In this document: piece after piece, positions 1 through 13,400 of the stretch
Layout of the letters: every line of letters starts with the position of its first letter
Numbering within the stretch: the stretch's first letter is position 1
Assembly: GCF_004193775.1 (NCBI RefSeq)
Contig: NC_041011.1
Coordinates: 44,957,167 to 45,021,166, forward strand
From: Glycine soja
Taxonomy: Eukaryota; Streptophyta; Magnoliopsida; Fabales; Fabaceae
Length of the DNA: 64,000 nt
Direction of reading: 5' to 3'
Made by a program: the position numbers and the translations under genes
Notes under the pieces: model-generated
The model's input: the letters and a program-made list of their open reading frames with translations, nothing else
Database searches by the model: none
What the model was told of the DNA's origin: nothing

Positions 1-4
1 GTAT

Positions 5-13
5 TTAGGGTTT
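5..13 (-). promoter_or_regulatory. telo-box-like motif upstream of XS gene
   Basis: TTAGGGTTT on the plus strand is the reverse complement of the plant telo-box AAACCCTAA. It lies 23 bases before the first ATG of the XS-domain gene, in the leader or proximal promoter. Telo-boxes are common near starts of plant housekeeping genes. The window begins only four bases upstream, so no TATA box or transcription start can be judged. Confidence 0.3.
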
Positions 14-35
14 ACGTTTGTTTATTGATTTAAGC

Positions 36-3000
36 ATGCAATATAATAGGCGGCGCGAGGAAGAGCACGGTGCACCGCACCGATTCGAATCGGGACCCGA
101 CCCGTTTCGGAGAAATCGTCGAGATGGGTCGGACCCGGTGCAGCAGAGGAAGGTGAGTCCTTTGAAGGTGGATGGGGTGAGAAGGGTTGGTGGTGGTGGT
201 GGGAACAAAGGGGCTTCTGATGGGTTTGAAGGGAGGGACTATGAATGGCAGCACGTGGGTGGTGGTAGAAGGAGTGCTAGGGTTCGGTCAAGGTCACCTC
301 CTGCTGAACCAGTGAGGAAAAGGTCACACTTTGATGATGGGGTTGGCCATAATAGAAGTTGCTCACCACCACCAGGCTTGAGAGCAAGATATGAGTTGTC
401 AAAAACCACGGATTACTCTGTTGATGATGGAAAGTTGGATGGAAAGCGCGTATACCTTGATAGAGAGAAGGACTTGAATGAGGGCAGGTTGGGTGGTGGG
501 CAGGGTAGTATGGTGGATCAGAAGTTTGTGGTACGTGAAAATGAAGTTGGAGGATCCTATAGATATCGGTCTATTCCATCAGATATGGGTGTAAGCGTGA
601 CAACACGGTATGAAGAAGCTAGTGAGCACTTGCCTCCACCGCCAAGGGGTGTGCCAGCAGGGAGATTTGAGCATGAGCGACTACATCACAGAGATGGTCC
701 ACCTATGGACAAGATGCCCATCACAGAATCCCACAGTGGGGCTGAAAAAACTATACTACATGCTAGGGATGTTTCGTATTCTGCTGTATCTCCCTCTTAT
801 GCTAAGGATTTTGCAGGCCCTTCTCACATGAGGGATTATGGAGGCTCCTCCGTAGAAATGTCAAGGGGTGATTTTCTATGTTCACATGGTGATGGCATCT
901 GTATACCTGCATCTTATGATCTATCAAGGAACAGCAGGAAACTTGCAGAACCTGTAGGGTTTACTGGGCAAAGGGCAATTATAGACACTGTTAGAGGTCC
1001 TGAAATTGGGCCAAGGAATATGACATGTCACCAACGATGTGAGTTTAGTCCTACCAGGACTGAGCGTGAGGATTATCTTAATTACAAATTACAGGTAAGA
1101 GCAACACAGGATGAGCGTTTGTATCAGTATGATGATTTACCTAGAAGGATAGCTCCTCATGGTCGATTGGACTATGAGCAATCTGTAACAGAATATGATA
1201 ATAGGGAATTTTCCAGACCTTATATTCCACATCCAGATTTACATAGAACAGGTAAGAGTGAAGATTCTTATGGCAATCAAAGAAGGGCTATTGTACACAA
1301 TCATTCTGCATTACAGAAGCCAAAGTATTTTGACTATCATGATGTGAGAAGAACATCAATTGCATCGATTCAAGGTGAGGCTTATATGCGATCTGGATAT
1401 AGTCATTTTGAAAATGGGAAGAGAATGCCACAAGACTATGAAGTTTCACATTTGGGTGCACCTGAGGCTGATCGATTACCAAATTTAAGAACAGAATATG
1501 AATCTCGAAGAGATGGAGGTCCTGGGCTCCAGCAAGAAAGATTTCAAAGTCCACCTTTGTCTAAACATAATTCAGAAACCTACAGACAAGGTGTCAGGGT
1601 GCAGGAAATGAGACAGGATCTTGGCATTCATGACCATTCAGATAGACTTATGAAAAGAAAATACAATGCAAATGATGAAATAGATGTGCATGATTTGAGA
1701 ACAATAAAATCAAGTAAATGGGGTGCAACTGAAGAATTTCAAGATGCATATGAATGTGAAGAGTGGGTAGATGACGAAGATATGGATATGTTGTATTCAT
1801 CTGGTAATGTTGAATTTAACCCTAAGATATACAGGAAGTATAAGAAAGAATATGATGAGTTGGAGAATGGAGAAGATTTTCCATCTGATGAGTGGGTTAT
1901 ACCTCAAGGTTCTATGGAACATGTACAAAGGCATTCATTTCAATTTCGGAAGTATTCCAATCAAAATATAAAGCATCACCCAAAGTCTAGTTCTTCAAAT
2001 TGGTATAAACCCCAGCATTTTTCTAAGAGAAATGCAATTCAAAAGCAGCCTAAAGTTTGGAAAAAGTATCATGGATATGATGAGAATAAACATGCAGCTA
2101 ATGATGAATCATCTGAAGATTGGATAAGTGCTGCAGAATCTGACCCAACTGAGGGCTCCGAGGAGTTTAATCAAATGGTACATGAAAATTTCTTAATGTA
2201 CTCCAAGAAGTTAAATCTGAACTTATATGTGCAAAGAAGGTACCAGGACCAGGGAAAAGCGGGTAGTTTGTACTGCATCGTATGTGGCAGAAGGTCTGTT
2301 TTCTTTTATGCTGTTTTATTAAATGGAGCACTTCTGTTCACATATTGAATAAGGAGTCCTCTAGTATTTAACTCACAGGTGGAGTCAAGTACATGTGCTA
2401 TTATTCCAGGGATCATGTTTTAGGTTCCCAAACTTTGGAAGTAAAACATGTTGGTTGTATAATTGTTGTACTTTATTAAGGCAGATATGTGGACGGTTTG
2501 AATAGCACCAATCCCATGACAATAGGACCAAACATATGGTAAACTGCTTTGTGGGTGAACATGAGTCTCAAAGCTCTGAACTGGTGTCTTTGCTTTTGAA
2601 TGATGGTGAAAGTTATAATTAAAATTTTCTTCCATGTTGCATGATTTTGAAGTTAGGTACCTTAGGTTAGAACCTTTGTTAGAACTGGCATCTAACTGCA
2701 TTTTCAAAATGTAAATAATTTGTTTAGGTATTTATTTTAGCTTTTAGGAAGAAAGGGAAGACTGCTATGATAACCTGAGACAAGATAATTTGTGTGGCTT
2801 CTGAATTCTGATCTTCAAAGGGTAAATGATTTTGAATTATTGACTTAACATCTACAGCCACAAAAAGGATTGCTCTGACTTGTCATGACATAGTAATTAT
2901 AGGAGAACACTGGTAGCTTAAAATTGTCTAGACCTTTGAGGACTACTGGCTTTGAAGATAGATTTTCCTGGTAAACTAAGGCTGTGATTTTTGGGTTTTA

Positions 3001-4461
3001 GATTTTAGAGGAAGAGGATGCAGGCTTCAAGTGTTCACAGTGATAAGCTGCATTTGTGTAGTGATTAGGAATTTGGAATTCTATACAATGAGGTTTAATG
3101 ATTTTTCTTGTAGACATTAATCTAGGGAATTTAAATTTATAATTATTTTAATGTTTTAGGGAATTTATGATTGAACAAAAAAAAGTTCCTAATCTGAAGT
3201 ACTCTTAGCAAGTCAATGGCATGCAAGTGGGTATATGCTACCATTTCTCTGATAACTGTTGGATATTATGATATTCTCGTGTGTTCTTTATCTTTTTTTC
3301 TGATTGACTTCGGTTAATTAGTCTTGAAAATTACCACCAAATTTTATTTTATTTTAATGCTTGCCGTTTTTTGTCTGTTACATTCTGATGAAAATAGTGT
3401 ATTGCTATCTTTCTGAATTCCTTCTGTACTCTTTTATGTTTGAGTAAAAAAATCATAATGCAAGTTTGTTTTTTAAGATGAAGTGTAATTTATGCTTTGC
3501 AACTCATAACATGTTTTATTTGTCCCATTTATCTTAATGGTAACAGCTCGTCGAAAGAATTCATGGACACTCAACGCCTAGTAACTCATGCTTTTATGTC
3601 CCATAAGACTGGGTTGAGAGCAAAGCACTTGGGTCTTCACAAAGCAATTTGTGTTTTGATGGGATGGGATACTGTTGTTCCTCAAGATACAGTAACTTGG
3701 GTTCCCCAGGTCTTGCCTCAGGCAGAAGCTCTGGCTCAAAAGGAGGATTTGATTCTTTGGCCTCCTATTGTTATCATCCATAACATATCGATGTCTGATG
3801 ACAATCCGCAAAACTGGAAGGTTGTAAGCATGGAAACAATTGAGGCTTTTCTAAGAGGTGAGTTTGTCTTTAGATGTTGTGATACTATTTATAGTAGTTA
3901 TTCAACTTAAAACATAATTTATAATGAACCAAATGTTACTTAGTTTGATTATAAGCATAAATCAACCACTGGAATATGCATGTTAATTTATACATCATGA
4001 AACTTTTATTCCTCCTTGGAACTTACTCATTAATTGTTGCCTTGTTAAAACTGTGCATTGGGCAATTTTTGTTTATTTATTTTAAACTTTCAGGCAAAGG
4101 TTTTGTGAGAGGAAGAATTAAATTATGCTTAGGGAAACCTGCAGATCAAAGTATTGTATTGGTGAAATTCCTTGGCACGTTTGGTGGGCTGGGAGATGCA
4201 GAGAGGCTTCATAAATATCTTTCAGATAATAATTGCAGTAGAGCTGAATATGAGAGAGTAAAATCTGAAGGTATTAAAAGCTGCAACACGGGAGAGACAG
4301 ATGAGGGAGACAAAGTGGAGAATATTCTTTATGGTTACGTGGGGATCGCAGAGGACTTGGACAAACTAGATTTCAATAGTAAGAAATGGAGTATGGTAAA
4401 GAGTAGGAAGGAGATCGACGACCTAGATAAAGCTCCTGTTAAAACCGATGAAAAGCGATAG
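36..4461 (+). CDS. XS-domain protein with zinc-finger-XS motif (3 exons, 978 aa)
   Basis: Exons 36-2293, 3547-3857 and 4094-4461 join in phase to 978 codons plus stop; both introns are GT..AG. ATG36 is the first ATG after an in-frame TAG at 6-8. Residues 1 to about 740 are a low-complexity, Arg/Asp/Tyr/Ser-rich region without a known fold, ending in acidic stretches. A zinc-finger-XS motif follows: CIVC at 747-750 with His767, His772, His780 and His784. An XS domain covers about 790-915 (core DLILWPPIVIIHNI). XS domains occur in plant proteins such as rice gene X and SGS3, the latter an RNA-binding factor in small-RNA pathways. No XH domain or long coiled coil follows, so this is not a typical SGS3 or IDN2/FDM protein. 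Nuclear RNA binding is inferred from the domain and the RS-like N-terminus. Intron 1 (1253 bp) splits the zinc finger just after CIVCGR. Confidence 0.9.
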
Positions 4462-5539
4462 TTACAGTATCGTTTCAGGAGTTTCATGGTCCCTTGATGC
4501 TTAATATTCAGTGTTCTAATTGCATAATCTCTTTTTCCCTATGCTTTTGCTACTAGTTTATGTTATGTATATAGTTCAGGAACTGGAATTTTATTTAAAA
4601 GTCCTTTGTAAGAGATATATTTTCAGTTTCTGAATGTTTTGACTGAATTTGACTCAAAGCTGATGCAGAATCCTGAGCTTTTGTAATGAGCAATGTAGGC
4701 TTTTGTTATAATGATTGCTCAGGATGAATGTCACCAATGTTCTGAAATACTAATATTTTATCGAACTATAAAGGTGAAGGTAAGCTGTCAAAGTTATTTG
4801 GCATTTACATTAAATGTATCTTTAAGAATATTTTTTTTATAAGCTTATTAGCTTCTGCTTGTCGTTTATAGTATATTTAGATAACTCTCAGTAAATGATT
4901 CAACTTATTACAAGCAATATATAGACATTAATGCGAGACTTGAGTTTGTTTCAAAGAAACAATGTCATGTGCCATGTGGGACCTCTGCCTCTAATTAGGT
5001 AAACAAAGAATTCAGATTTCCAAAGATAGCAGGTCTTTATTTCCCTTTGTTCAGGTTCATCATAATCTGAGTGAGATAAATTCTGGTCATTGTACCAAAT
5101 TTTCACTTCCAGTAATATGTTCATAGACTCAATTTCTTAAATTGTCAAAGAGTTTGATGAGTATGTACTATTTGTATAAAAGTTTTTACTTTATCAACTA
5201 ATTAAAAATCAAGTTTAATAACTTTTAAAATAGTTATTATCGTCAATAAATTTAACATATATTATGATGATCTGTGATCAAATGTCAAGGAATTTGATCA
5301 AGGAATTTTCTTTGTGTTTGATGGTAAAAAAACAAAAATGAACAGTGACCTTGACGGTTAGATACATGAATTTAATATTGAACGTGTGCAGATAGCATCT
5401 TCGGGACCTTATTAAACAGTTTAATGTTTTATAATCGTGGTTAGGTATTTGACATGTTTGTCCCTACATTATTAAGTGATCCAAGCATTTTTAATAGCCA
5501 TTAGATTAAAATCTAAGACATACATTTTTATTATACACC

Positions 5540-5800
5540 TTCCACGCCATAGTTCTACTCTTTTTAATCTCCGTCCCTCTCCGGTCGCTCCCTCCACCGT
5601 CATCTGAGGCCAGTTAGCACCGATCACCGCCACAAAAAGCCACCGTCAGTCACCAACCTTCCTCCACTCCCCTGAACCGTCGTCTCCAAACTCGTCGGCA
5701 TATGCGTCCACTTCCCTGAAGGGAGAATGCGGCAACCACGGCTCGAAGGAGCAGCGCCTCCTCCACGCAATGATTATTGAAACCAAACGCGGAGAAGAAA
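5540..5800. other. GC-rich patch of unknown origin
   Basis: About 250 bases rich in CCG, CACCG and CTCC stand out sharply from the AT-rich flanks. No open frame on either strand resembles a known protein; the longest, on the minus strand, is an Arg-rich run with no recognisable domain. It could be a fragment of a former gene leader or an inserted gene piece. Confidence 0.3.
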
Positions 5801-6611
5801 GCGAAATCGGCGTCATTTTCTTTCTTATCCGATTTCATGATTTTGATTTTTATAACTGAAACACAAAAGTTCAAGAGAACAAAAATATCTAAAACATGGT
5901 GGCCACTGGTCTTCAAATCTGAATAATTCTAATTGCACAGAGGATGTCTTGCTCTTGTAATGGACTATTGTAGTCTTTTTCTATAAACATTATGTGTTTC
6001 AAGATATAAACAATTAATTTAGTTTATTTTATACAAATATTTTTTTTGGTTACAATTATTACAAATAATAATACAAAAGAAATATTTATGTACATATTAT
6101 TATTCTTATTCATTACAAAATTATGTCCCGTGGGTTGCACCGGTACTGACCAAAGGGACTGAATCCTTTGACAGGGACAAATCTCTCCTTGCTTTGAATT
6201 AGCCGAAGGATATGATGCATATAGTTTCAACTGCCGGCAGGTAACTTGCTCTAATCACACCCCCCCATTTTTATTTTTATTTTGAAGTGTTATGTTTCTC
6301 TCAAAGTGTTTGCTTTATTTTGGGGGGTAATTTTGGATAGCTTGTCAACTAGAGTTAATTTGCATAAAAGAGGAATTCTATCTCAAATACAGGGAATATC
6401 TTGCATGTTTTGTTTCTCCTCTGAGGAAGATAGTCATCACATTTAATATCCTGTCCAGTGACAAATCAAAATTGGAATGTAGACCATGCTTGCTTGGTTT
6501 TTATGGAATTCTGCTAAATGATATTTCTGTTCATTATGTTTAGTTTATCTTAGCTTTATCTTTAAAAGGAAAAAAAAGTTGTGTTCTGTATGAAATCTTA
6601 TTTGTAACTCC

Positions 6612-6800
6612 GTGGTATGGTCTACTTTGATTATGCATAACAGTATTGTGTTCCAGGGTCATACTTTTAACTTCCACCGTGCTCTAGATTTGATAAAAGT
6701 TAGATCATGGACATGGTTTAAGGCCAAGATGAATAATGTTGAATGTTCCTTTTTCAATTGGTGCAATAAGCCTTTAGTTTGCTTCTCTTTATCCCTCTGA
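6612..6800 (+). mobile_element. remnant of a LINE-type reverse-transcriptase polyprotein C-terminus
   Basis: The plus-strand frame carries the pattern NSIVFQGHTFNFHRALDLIK, then a Trp-rich stretch (RSWTWFKAK) and FFNWCNKPLVC, ending in a stop. This layout (W..W..RN.IVF.G, then DLIK.RSW.W.KAK, then W...PLVC) matches, from memory, the end of plant non-LTR retrotransposon reverse-transcriptase proteins. Only about 60 residues remain, with no adjacent reverse-transcriptase core or poly-A tail, so it is a dead fragment. The match needs a database search. Confidence 0.45.
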
Positions 6801-7489
6801 TCTAGCCTGCAAGACTCTAATTATGGATTAGAATACCCCCCTTGTATTCAGTTTCATAATTAACATTTTGCTTGTTAAATCCTATGCCATTATTCTAAAA
6901 CAAAAAAAAACTTATAAATCATTATCATCATAAATCACTTCCTATTGTCTACAAATAAAGGAATAATATTGATCTCATTCCCTTATAGAGATTATAGATA
7001 AAGGGGACAATTTTCAATTTTTATTTATTAAGGGACAATACTTCTATGATTCTATAATAGTTTCTTATAAAAATATTTAACTGCTTGGATAGTTGGATAC
7101 TTCACAAATATGTCTCAATGAAAAATATCCAAGGGTACCGGTATCGGATGCATGAAGCAAATGAAAGTATCGGTATATTCAAACTCAGTGAGAGATAGGT
7201 GAAGGACAAAAATCAATTATTTCTTCTTCACTGGTTAAATATTTTTCCTGAATAGGAAGAACATCAGCTTCTCTTAAATATGGTCCATTGCTCTTGCTAA
7301 TATGCACAACAGTCGGTATCATTTGTACACTTTGGAAGGATATGTTGATGCCAACTTTCAGATGTTGAACAATGACCAAAACTACACAAGTGAAAAATCC
7401 AGATTCTACAGAAACCTTTCAATTTCTTTCTCTATGCTTTTTTTTATTATTATTATTTGTGCTTACTTTGTTCATTTATTATGTGTTAC

Positions 7490-10400
7490 TTATCTCTTCT
7501 GGAAATTAAAGACCTTGATACTATATGCAAAAACAAAAAGAAACAATGCAACAAAAGCAATATGAGCCACAGCAACAACTCCAAGGAAGCCATATTCATA
7601 GCCAAACTCTTCCTCAAGGAATGCTTTTACTGTCATTGATTCTGTTCCAGGTACCAGAATTGGAGTATCTTTGTCACCCACCTGGGATGTCACTAGGCCA
7701 TATAAACTCCAGGCAGTTGGACATACCCAGTAAAACCACCTCCACCATATTGGAATTTGCTACAAAAGTGAGAAGCAGCCAATAGTTATAGTTTGTTTAA
7801 GCTGTTATTGAAGCAATTGTGATTTAGTACAAATAAAATATCAATCAAGTCTCTAAAGTTAGCACCAACAATCAATTTATTCCCTAATACAACAAAACAG
7901 AAAGGCAAATTTATTCCCTGCCTTCAACAACTGTCAACCAATATGGTCCTCATGTGAGAAATGCATTTTATTTTCTTTTCCTACAAGTGATTATTAAATT
8001 TTTTATCCAAACTGAGTTATAGAATGGATTGCAAAAAGATTTCAATAAGTGCACTCAATGTGTCATGTGTGAACTATATTTAATGCATACAGGCAAATGA
8101 ACGATTTGCTATGTTACTCCTTGGCTATAAATGTATTTAATTATTGCTTTGCTATACTTACCGATTTTGGGATAATGAAACCTGAGAATATGTTCCAAAA
8201 CACTAGAAAGAAGGCCATAACAATTGCAGCAATTTGGGGATTTGGTGTCAGAGCCGCAGTCATCATGCCATAAAGTGTGAAGTAGACAAATGAAATGAAC
8301 ATGAAGAAGTAGAACCACAAGAACTTGTCAACTCGCCAAAGGAACCCCATCATTGAGAAAAGGATAAGACTAAAGCTAAATGTCTGGATTGCAACATAAA
8401 TACATTCAATTGCCACCTGCAACACAATGCATACAAATATCATAAATTTGCTCAGTCATTGAGAATTAAATTATCAATTGTTTTTGCCTTGTTTTCTGTG
8501 AAAGGATACATCTTCATTTACCTGAGCAATTGCATAAGGTAGAGCTGAGTACATTCCAGCTGCTCTTTCACGGTAGAAGACTGTTCTTTCTATTGCAACT
8601 ATGGGTTGAACACTGGAAGTGTTGGAGCCTCCAAGGAAGAAAACAGCAGCAAAAATAGCTCCCATTAAATTCATAAGATCTTGCTCCGTATCTCTGCAGA
8701 CAAAAATAATTTATCCTCACCAAAGTCACCAAGTCATCCAGGGTTTAGCAGTGTTTAATTGTTTATAACCAAGTAATTCAATTATTTTGCACTCAATAGA
8801 TAAATAGTTAATCCATTCAATATAAATTATAAATAAAAAATAAATAAGAGAAAATGGTGAAATAACCTAGAAATAGAGACAATTACTTATTAATATTTTC
8901 AACTGCAACAAATTGATATAAATCATCTGTTATGGGCCTAAGGCAAAGGCCTAATTGGCCTTACTGTAAGCACAGCACTGAAGTCACCTTTCATGATCAT
9001 GAAAATAGCTATGATATTTTCTTTTTGACTATGTTCATAAAATACATAGTTGATGTCTTTTTCAAAAAAAAAAAAAAGATCAACAAAGAGTTCTTGTAGA
9101 TGGTTCTGCAGTTTTATGGTAAACTATGTTGCATTAAATAACAGTTGACAAGATATTGATGATTCTTACAAATATTTCAACTTGACCTATTTTCTACTTA
9201 ATTTTAAAATTACAATAGGAAGTATCATCCAATATCAACAAAGCTTTAAATTGTTCCAATACTGTCCAACCAGGAAGTATGGTACTTTTGATCTTATTTG
9301 ATTCATGGGTTATCCAATCAAAAGTTAAATTACTTTTTCTGTAAGTACCATACGTAGAAGGAGAACATGTGAACTTACGTTTGATTTCCTTTTTTCCAGA
9401 AAATGAGTCCAAAAATAACACCTATAATTACTGCCATGAATAACCGGATGCCATTATACTGTGGATTCCTCCAGTAGGACAAGTGTTGTTTCCAGAAGCA
9501 AGCTATACATTGAGTAATAAAGGAAAGGGAGTATTTAGTAGGGAAATCAAGGTCCTTCGTTCCCTCTAAAGGTGTGCTTAGCTCTTCAATAAGTTCTTGA
9601 TTCCTCCTGAAAAGAGTTGATGTCAAAAATGAAAAGATAAAGACCATGTCTAATTTCAGATAAAAAAAAGGGGAACAGTGACAGTATTCTGGGAATGCAA
9701 CTTCAATCAATACTTAACTGATACAATTCTGATTTTGTGTAGAATTCTGCAAAGTCTACTCTAAGCTGACTCTCAACTGCTGGAGTAGTGATCTCCAAAA
9801 CCCATGTGGCTGGATTATAACCATCTTTGATTCTAGGAACTCCCGGAATAGTCTGCAAATAGTTTACAAGATTAATGGTTTTGAGAATGTATACATTTTG
9901 CAGTGTAGAAGTCGTACTCACCTCAAAGTGCGCTATAAGCTTCTGAGATTGTTGACCTAAGGGACCATTATATATGATTTGTCCTCCTCTCTTCATCAAA
10001 AGCAGCTGAAGGAAAGATTAAGTTGAGAGAGAATTTTGTCTTGATAATTCTCAGAAATAATAATTTCAACTTCCAAATCTTGGGAAGTCTTACCTCATCA
10101 AAAGCTTCAAATATGTCAATGCTTGGTTGATGAATTGTGCAGACAATAGTTCTCCCTGTATCCGCTGTGTTTCTAACAGCACGCATAACAATTGCTGCAG
10201 CTCTAGCATCAAGGCCGGAGGTTGGCTCATCCATAAAGATGATAGAAGGATTGGCAACCAATTCTACTGCAATGGTGAGTCTCTTTCTTTGTTCAGTTGA
10301 TAAACCATCTATGCCAGGAAGGCCTACTTGAAAATCTCTCACTGGATGTAGCTCAACAAGGTTCATAACTTCCTCAACAAACATCTGCCATAAGAGAGGC

Positions 10401-13400
10401 TGTTCTAAGAATAATTCTTTGTCACAGTTACATTGATGGAGATAATTTAGTTACATACTTCATTAGGTAAAGCATGGCACTAGAATTGAAATATCAGTAA
10501 AATGGTATGATTAGGCATGTTCTACAGTTGCTTAAACCAGTCACAATAGTTATATGAGGCTCTGGCCCAAATGAACATCATATGATCTAATTTATTTTCT
10601 AATGAAAATATAAGATTCTTACAGATCAAAACCATGTTCAATCAGTCTACATTTAGACATACTCTTCCAGAATAATATTCATTTATTACTAAACAACTGA
10701 AATCTCAGCTTAAATGGTTGTTCCAACTTACAAGAATGACTGGCTATCCATTCAATGGTTTCTTAGAGACACCTAGACTATAAGCTCAGGCAGTTGGAAT
10801 GATTAAGGTAGGTTTTGGGCGAAGTACTTGGGCATTAATAATGGAAAAATGTTGGAAACTTGGGCCCATGGTTTTGGCTTTATACATGCTCTTAAAGGAT
10901 GAAGAGTTCATGAAAACAAAGGTCACTGTCATGTTTCAGATTGTGGAGATTGGCCGATACAATGTTTTTGTAAATAGAGAAAAAATTCATGAGAAAAAGG
11001 GGGCAGAGGGGGCAGGGGGGTTGAAGTGCAATATGAGTTGGTCAACAAAACACACCTTCCTTATGTCTCTCTTGACCTCCTTACCAAGACGCAGCCAAGC
11101 AGAAAACAGAATAGATTCATACACTGTGATACGTGGAGAATGAATATCATTTTGTTCACAATATCCACTAATCCGAGCAAAAGTTGCTTGTTTTTTTGGG
11201 TAACCAGATATGCTGATGCTTCCTTCAATATAACCACCAGTTTTCCGTCCTGCTAGAACATCCATCAATGTGGTTTTTCCAGCACCAGTTACACCTACTA
11301 ATGCTGTTAGTACTCCAGGCCTGAAAGCACCACTGACATCTCTTAGTAGTTGAAGCCGACTACCTTCAACTCCATGTTTTTCCATTTCCTGGTATGAAAA
11401 AACTGTTAAGACATCATACATGGGAGGATTAATACAACTTAATCAACAGAGATACTTGTCACAGACAGGAAAAGAAAGTGGCTAAAAACAATGCTGAAAT
11501 AACAGTTGAAGATGATTAAATTAGGACTAGAGTGTGTAGAATTTACAGTTGGCATATCGACGTAGTAATTCACGTGATCAAAAGCAAGTGATAGAGGCTT
11601 AAAGGGTAACACTAATCCCCTCTTGGTTGTTGCAGTGCCTGCTTTGGGAGTTGAACTCTCTCGGGTGTTTTTTACTGCCATGTCAATGTCGGCATCTAAA
11701 CATTTTAGTTTGTAAATTGTAATTGAAAAGGAATACATTATAATAGCTGACAGATATTTGGTGTAAATTTTAACATTCAAGCAAAGAAATTAAGGTTGAA
11801 AACACGACAAAGTCCTAGCAGATCACCAATAGAAAAATCATTTCAAACCATCCAGGGCAAAGTATACATTCCGATAAAAGTGAAGAAACCAAATAAGTTG
11901 GTGTGTTTGAACATTACCAGGAAGAAAGTTTAGGGGCCATTTGATTTGAGAAAACATTTCTTATTTTCACTTTGCTTCCTGATTTCTAATGTTTATACAT
12001 GAAAAATTGAAAAAAGAATATGAAAAAAGAAAACAATAAAAGTTATTTTCATTATTTCCTGTACAAATCTAGAAAACAGAAAATAAAGTGAAAATAGAAA
12101 AGGTTTTCTCAAATTCTAAAGTATATTATTAACAAGAACGAAGAAGGTAAGATTTAATACCTTCAAATGGTTTATCAGTTGAAGCAAAACTCTCTTCTGT
12201 AGTTCCCTTTTTCTCATTCTCCTCCTCTAGAATAATAGATTTAGAATCTCCATATGCTGCAATTTAAGATCTTGTTAGATACAGTTTTATGTCAATAAGA
12301 GAAACAAGCAGCAGTGTGGGAACTTACGATTCAGAAATGTAAGAGCAATTATAAAACAAATGTTGAAAAGCAGAGAAAAGCCAAGGAGAGCACCAATGCA
12401 AATCCAGTACCAATAGTCTTCAGTAAACATGCTTCTAATCCTGAGAAGAGCCTTCCCAACTGTTGGCTCAGGAATTCTATGGTCCGTGTTGGGCTGCAAA
12501 GAAGATAAATGAATGCAGTTTTGCAAGAAAATTAAATAGAGAAAGAAAATTTCCACATGTTAAAGATCTTACAGCACTCCATCTCTCGTCGAGGAATTCG
12601 TTGATGGCAATGGCGTTCTGACCGTACATCATAGGAGAAATATAATAGCCCCATTTCATCCAGGGTTCAAGGTTTTCTGTAAAGGAAATTATTGAAGTTG
12701 CATGAACCATTTTTGACTCAGTTGCTTTGAGTGAATGAATTATTGCTTTCTGTCATGCATTTAATTTTACCAATTGAGTAGAGAGTGCAAAAGAATAATT
12801 GAGGCTCACCTTTGGCAATAATGAACCCCCCAAGCACATAAACAAGTAGCAGTACAAAGAAACCAAATGTGTTCGCCACAACTAGTGTTCTTCCAAGAGC
12901 AGCAATGAATCGGAACAGAGACATACCCATTTGATGAGAGCAAAAGAATGCTAATAACTGACGAAAAAATCTGCAATAATTGTTTAAATTTATTATTGAA
13001 CACAGTTAATTCCTTGCTACTTGCAAGTCAATAACACAAATGAACTATGGAAGTGACACTAGCAAAAAATTACTCCCTAAATACAAAACTGTTCATAAAA
13101 AAATTATTCCTACGCATGCACCTTATTGTACCATGCAAGGTGGTGGGGCTAATACTTAATGCTCATTGATGATTGCTTAGATTTTTATAAAACACGCACA
13201 CTCAGATAACAAACCATAAACATGCAATGCTTCACTTATTAATTTTCACGCGAGGAATAAAAACAAATTATAGTAGATCTACATGTAGCAGTATAAACTT
13301 TTGGAATGGTTGATTTCTTTATATAAGTTAAGAAATTAGTGCACTTTCATACCTACTTGGAGCTGGAGCATATCCTACGGTATAATAAGTAAGGACAACC

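Larger units (their letters stand above)
4462..7489. other. intergenic region between XS gene and ABCG gene
   Basis: This holds the likely 3' UTRs of the two convergent flanking genes and AT-rich spacer. A GC-rich patch (5540-5800) and a LINE-like protein remnant (6612-6800) are listed separately. Around 6155-6230 a short plus-strand frame reads like an exon end (CFELAEGYDAYSFNC, then CGGCAG before GTAACT), but I could not identify it and the frame upstream has stops. Confidence 0.5.

Noticed and set aside
18..2348. XS protein starting at TTG18 or ending at the stop near 2348
   Set aside because: TTG is not a plausible plant start and ATG36 follows. The 3' part of that frame is intron read-through: the donor at 2294 and acceptor at 3546 restore the zinc finger.
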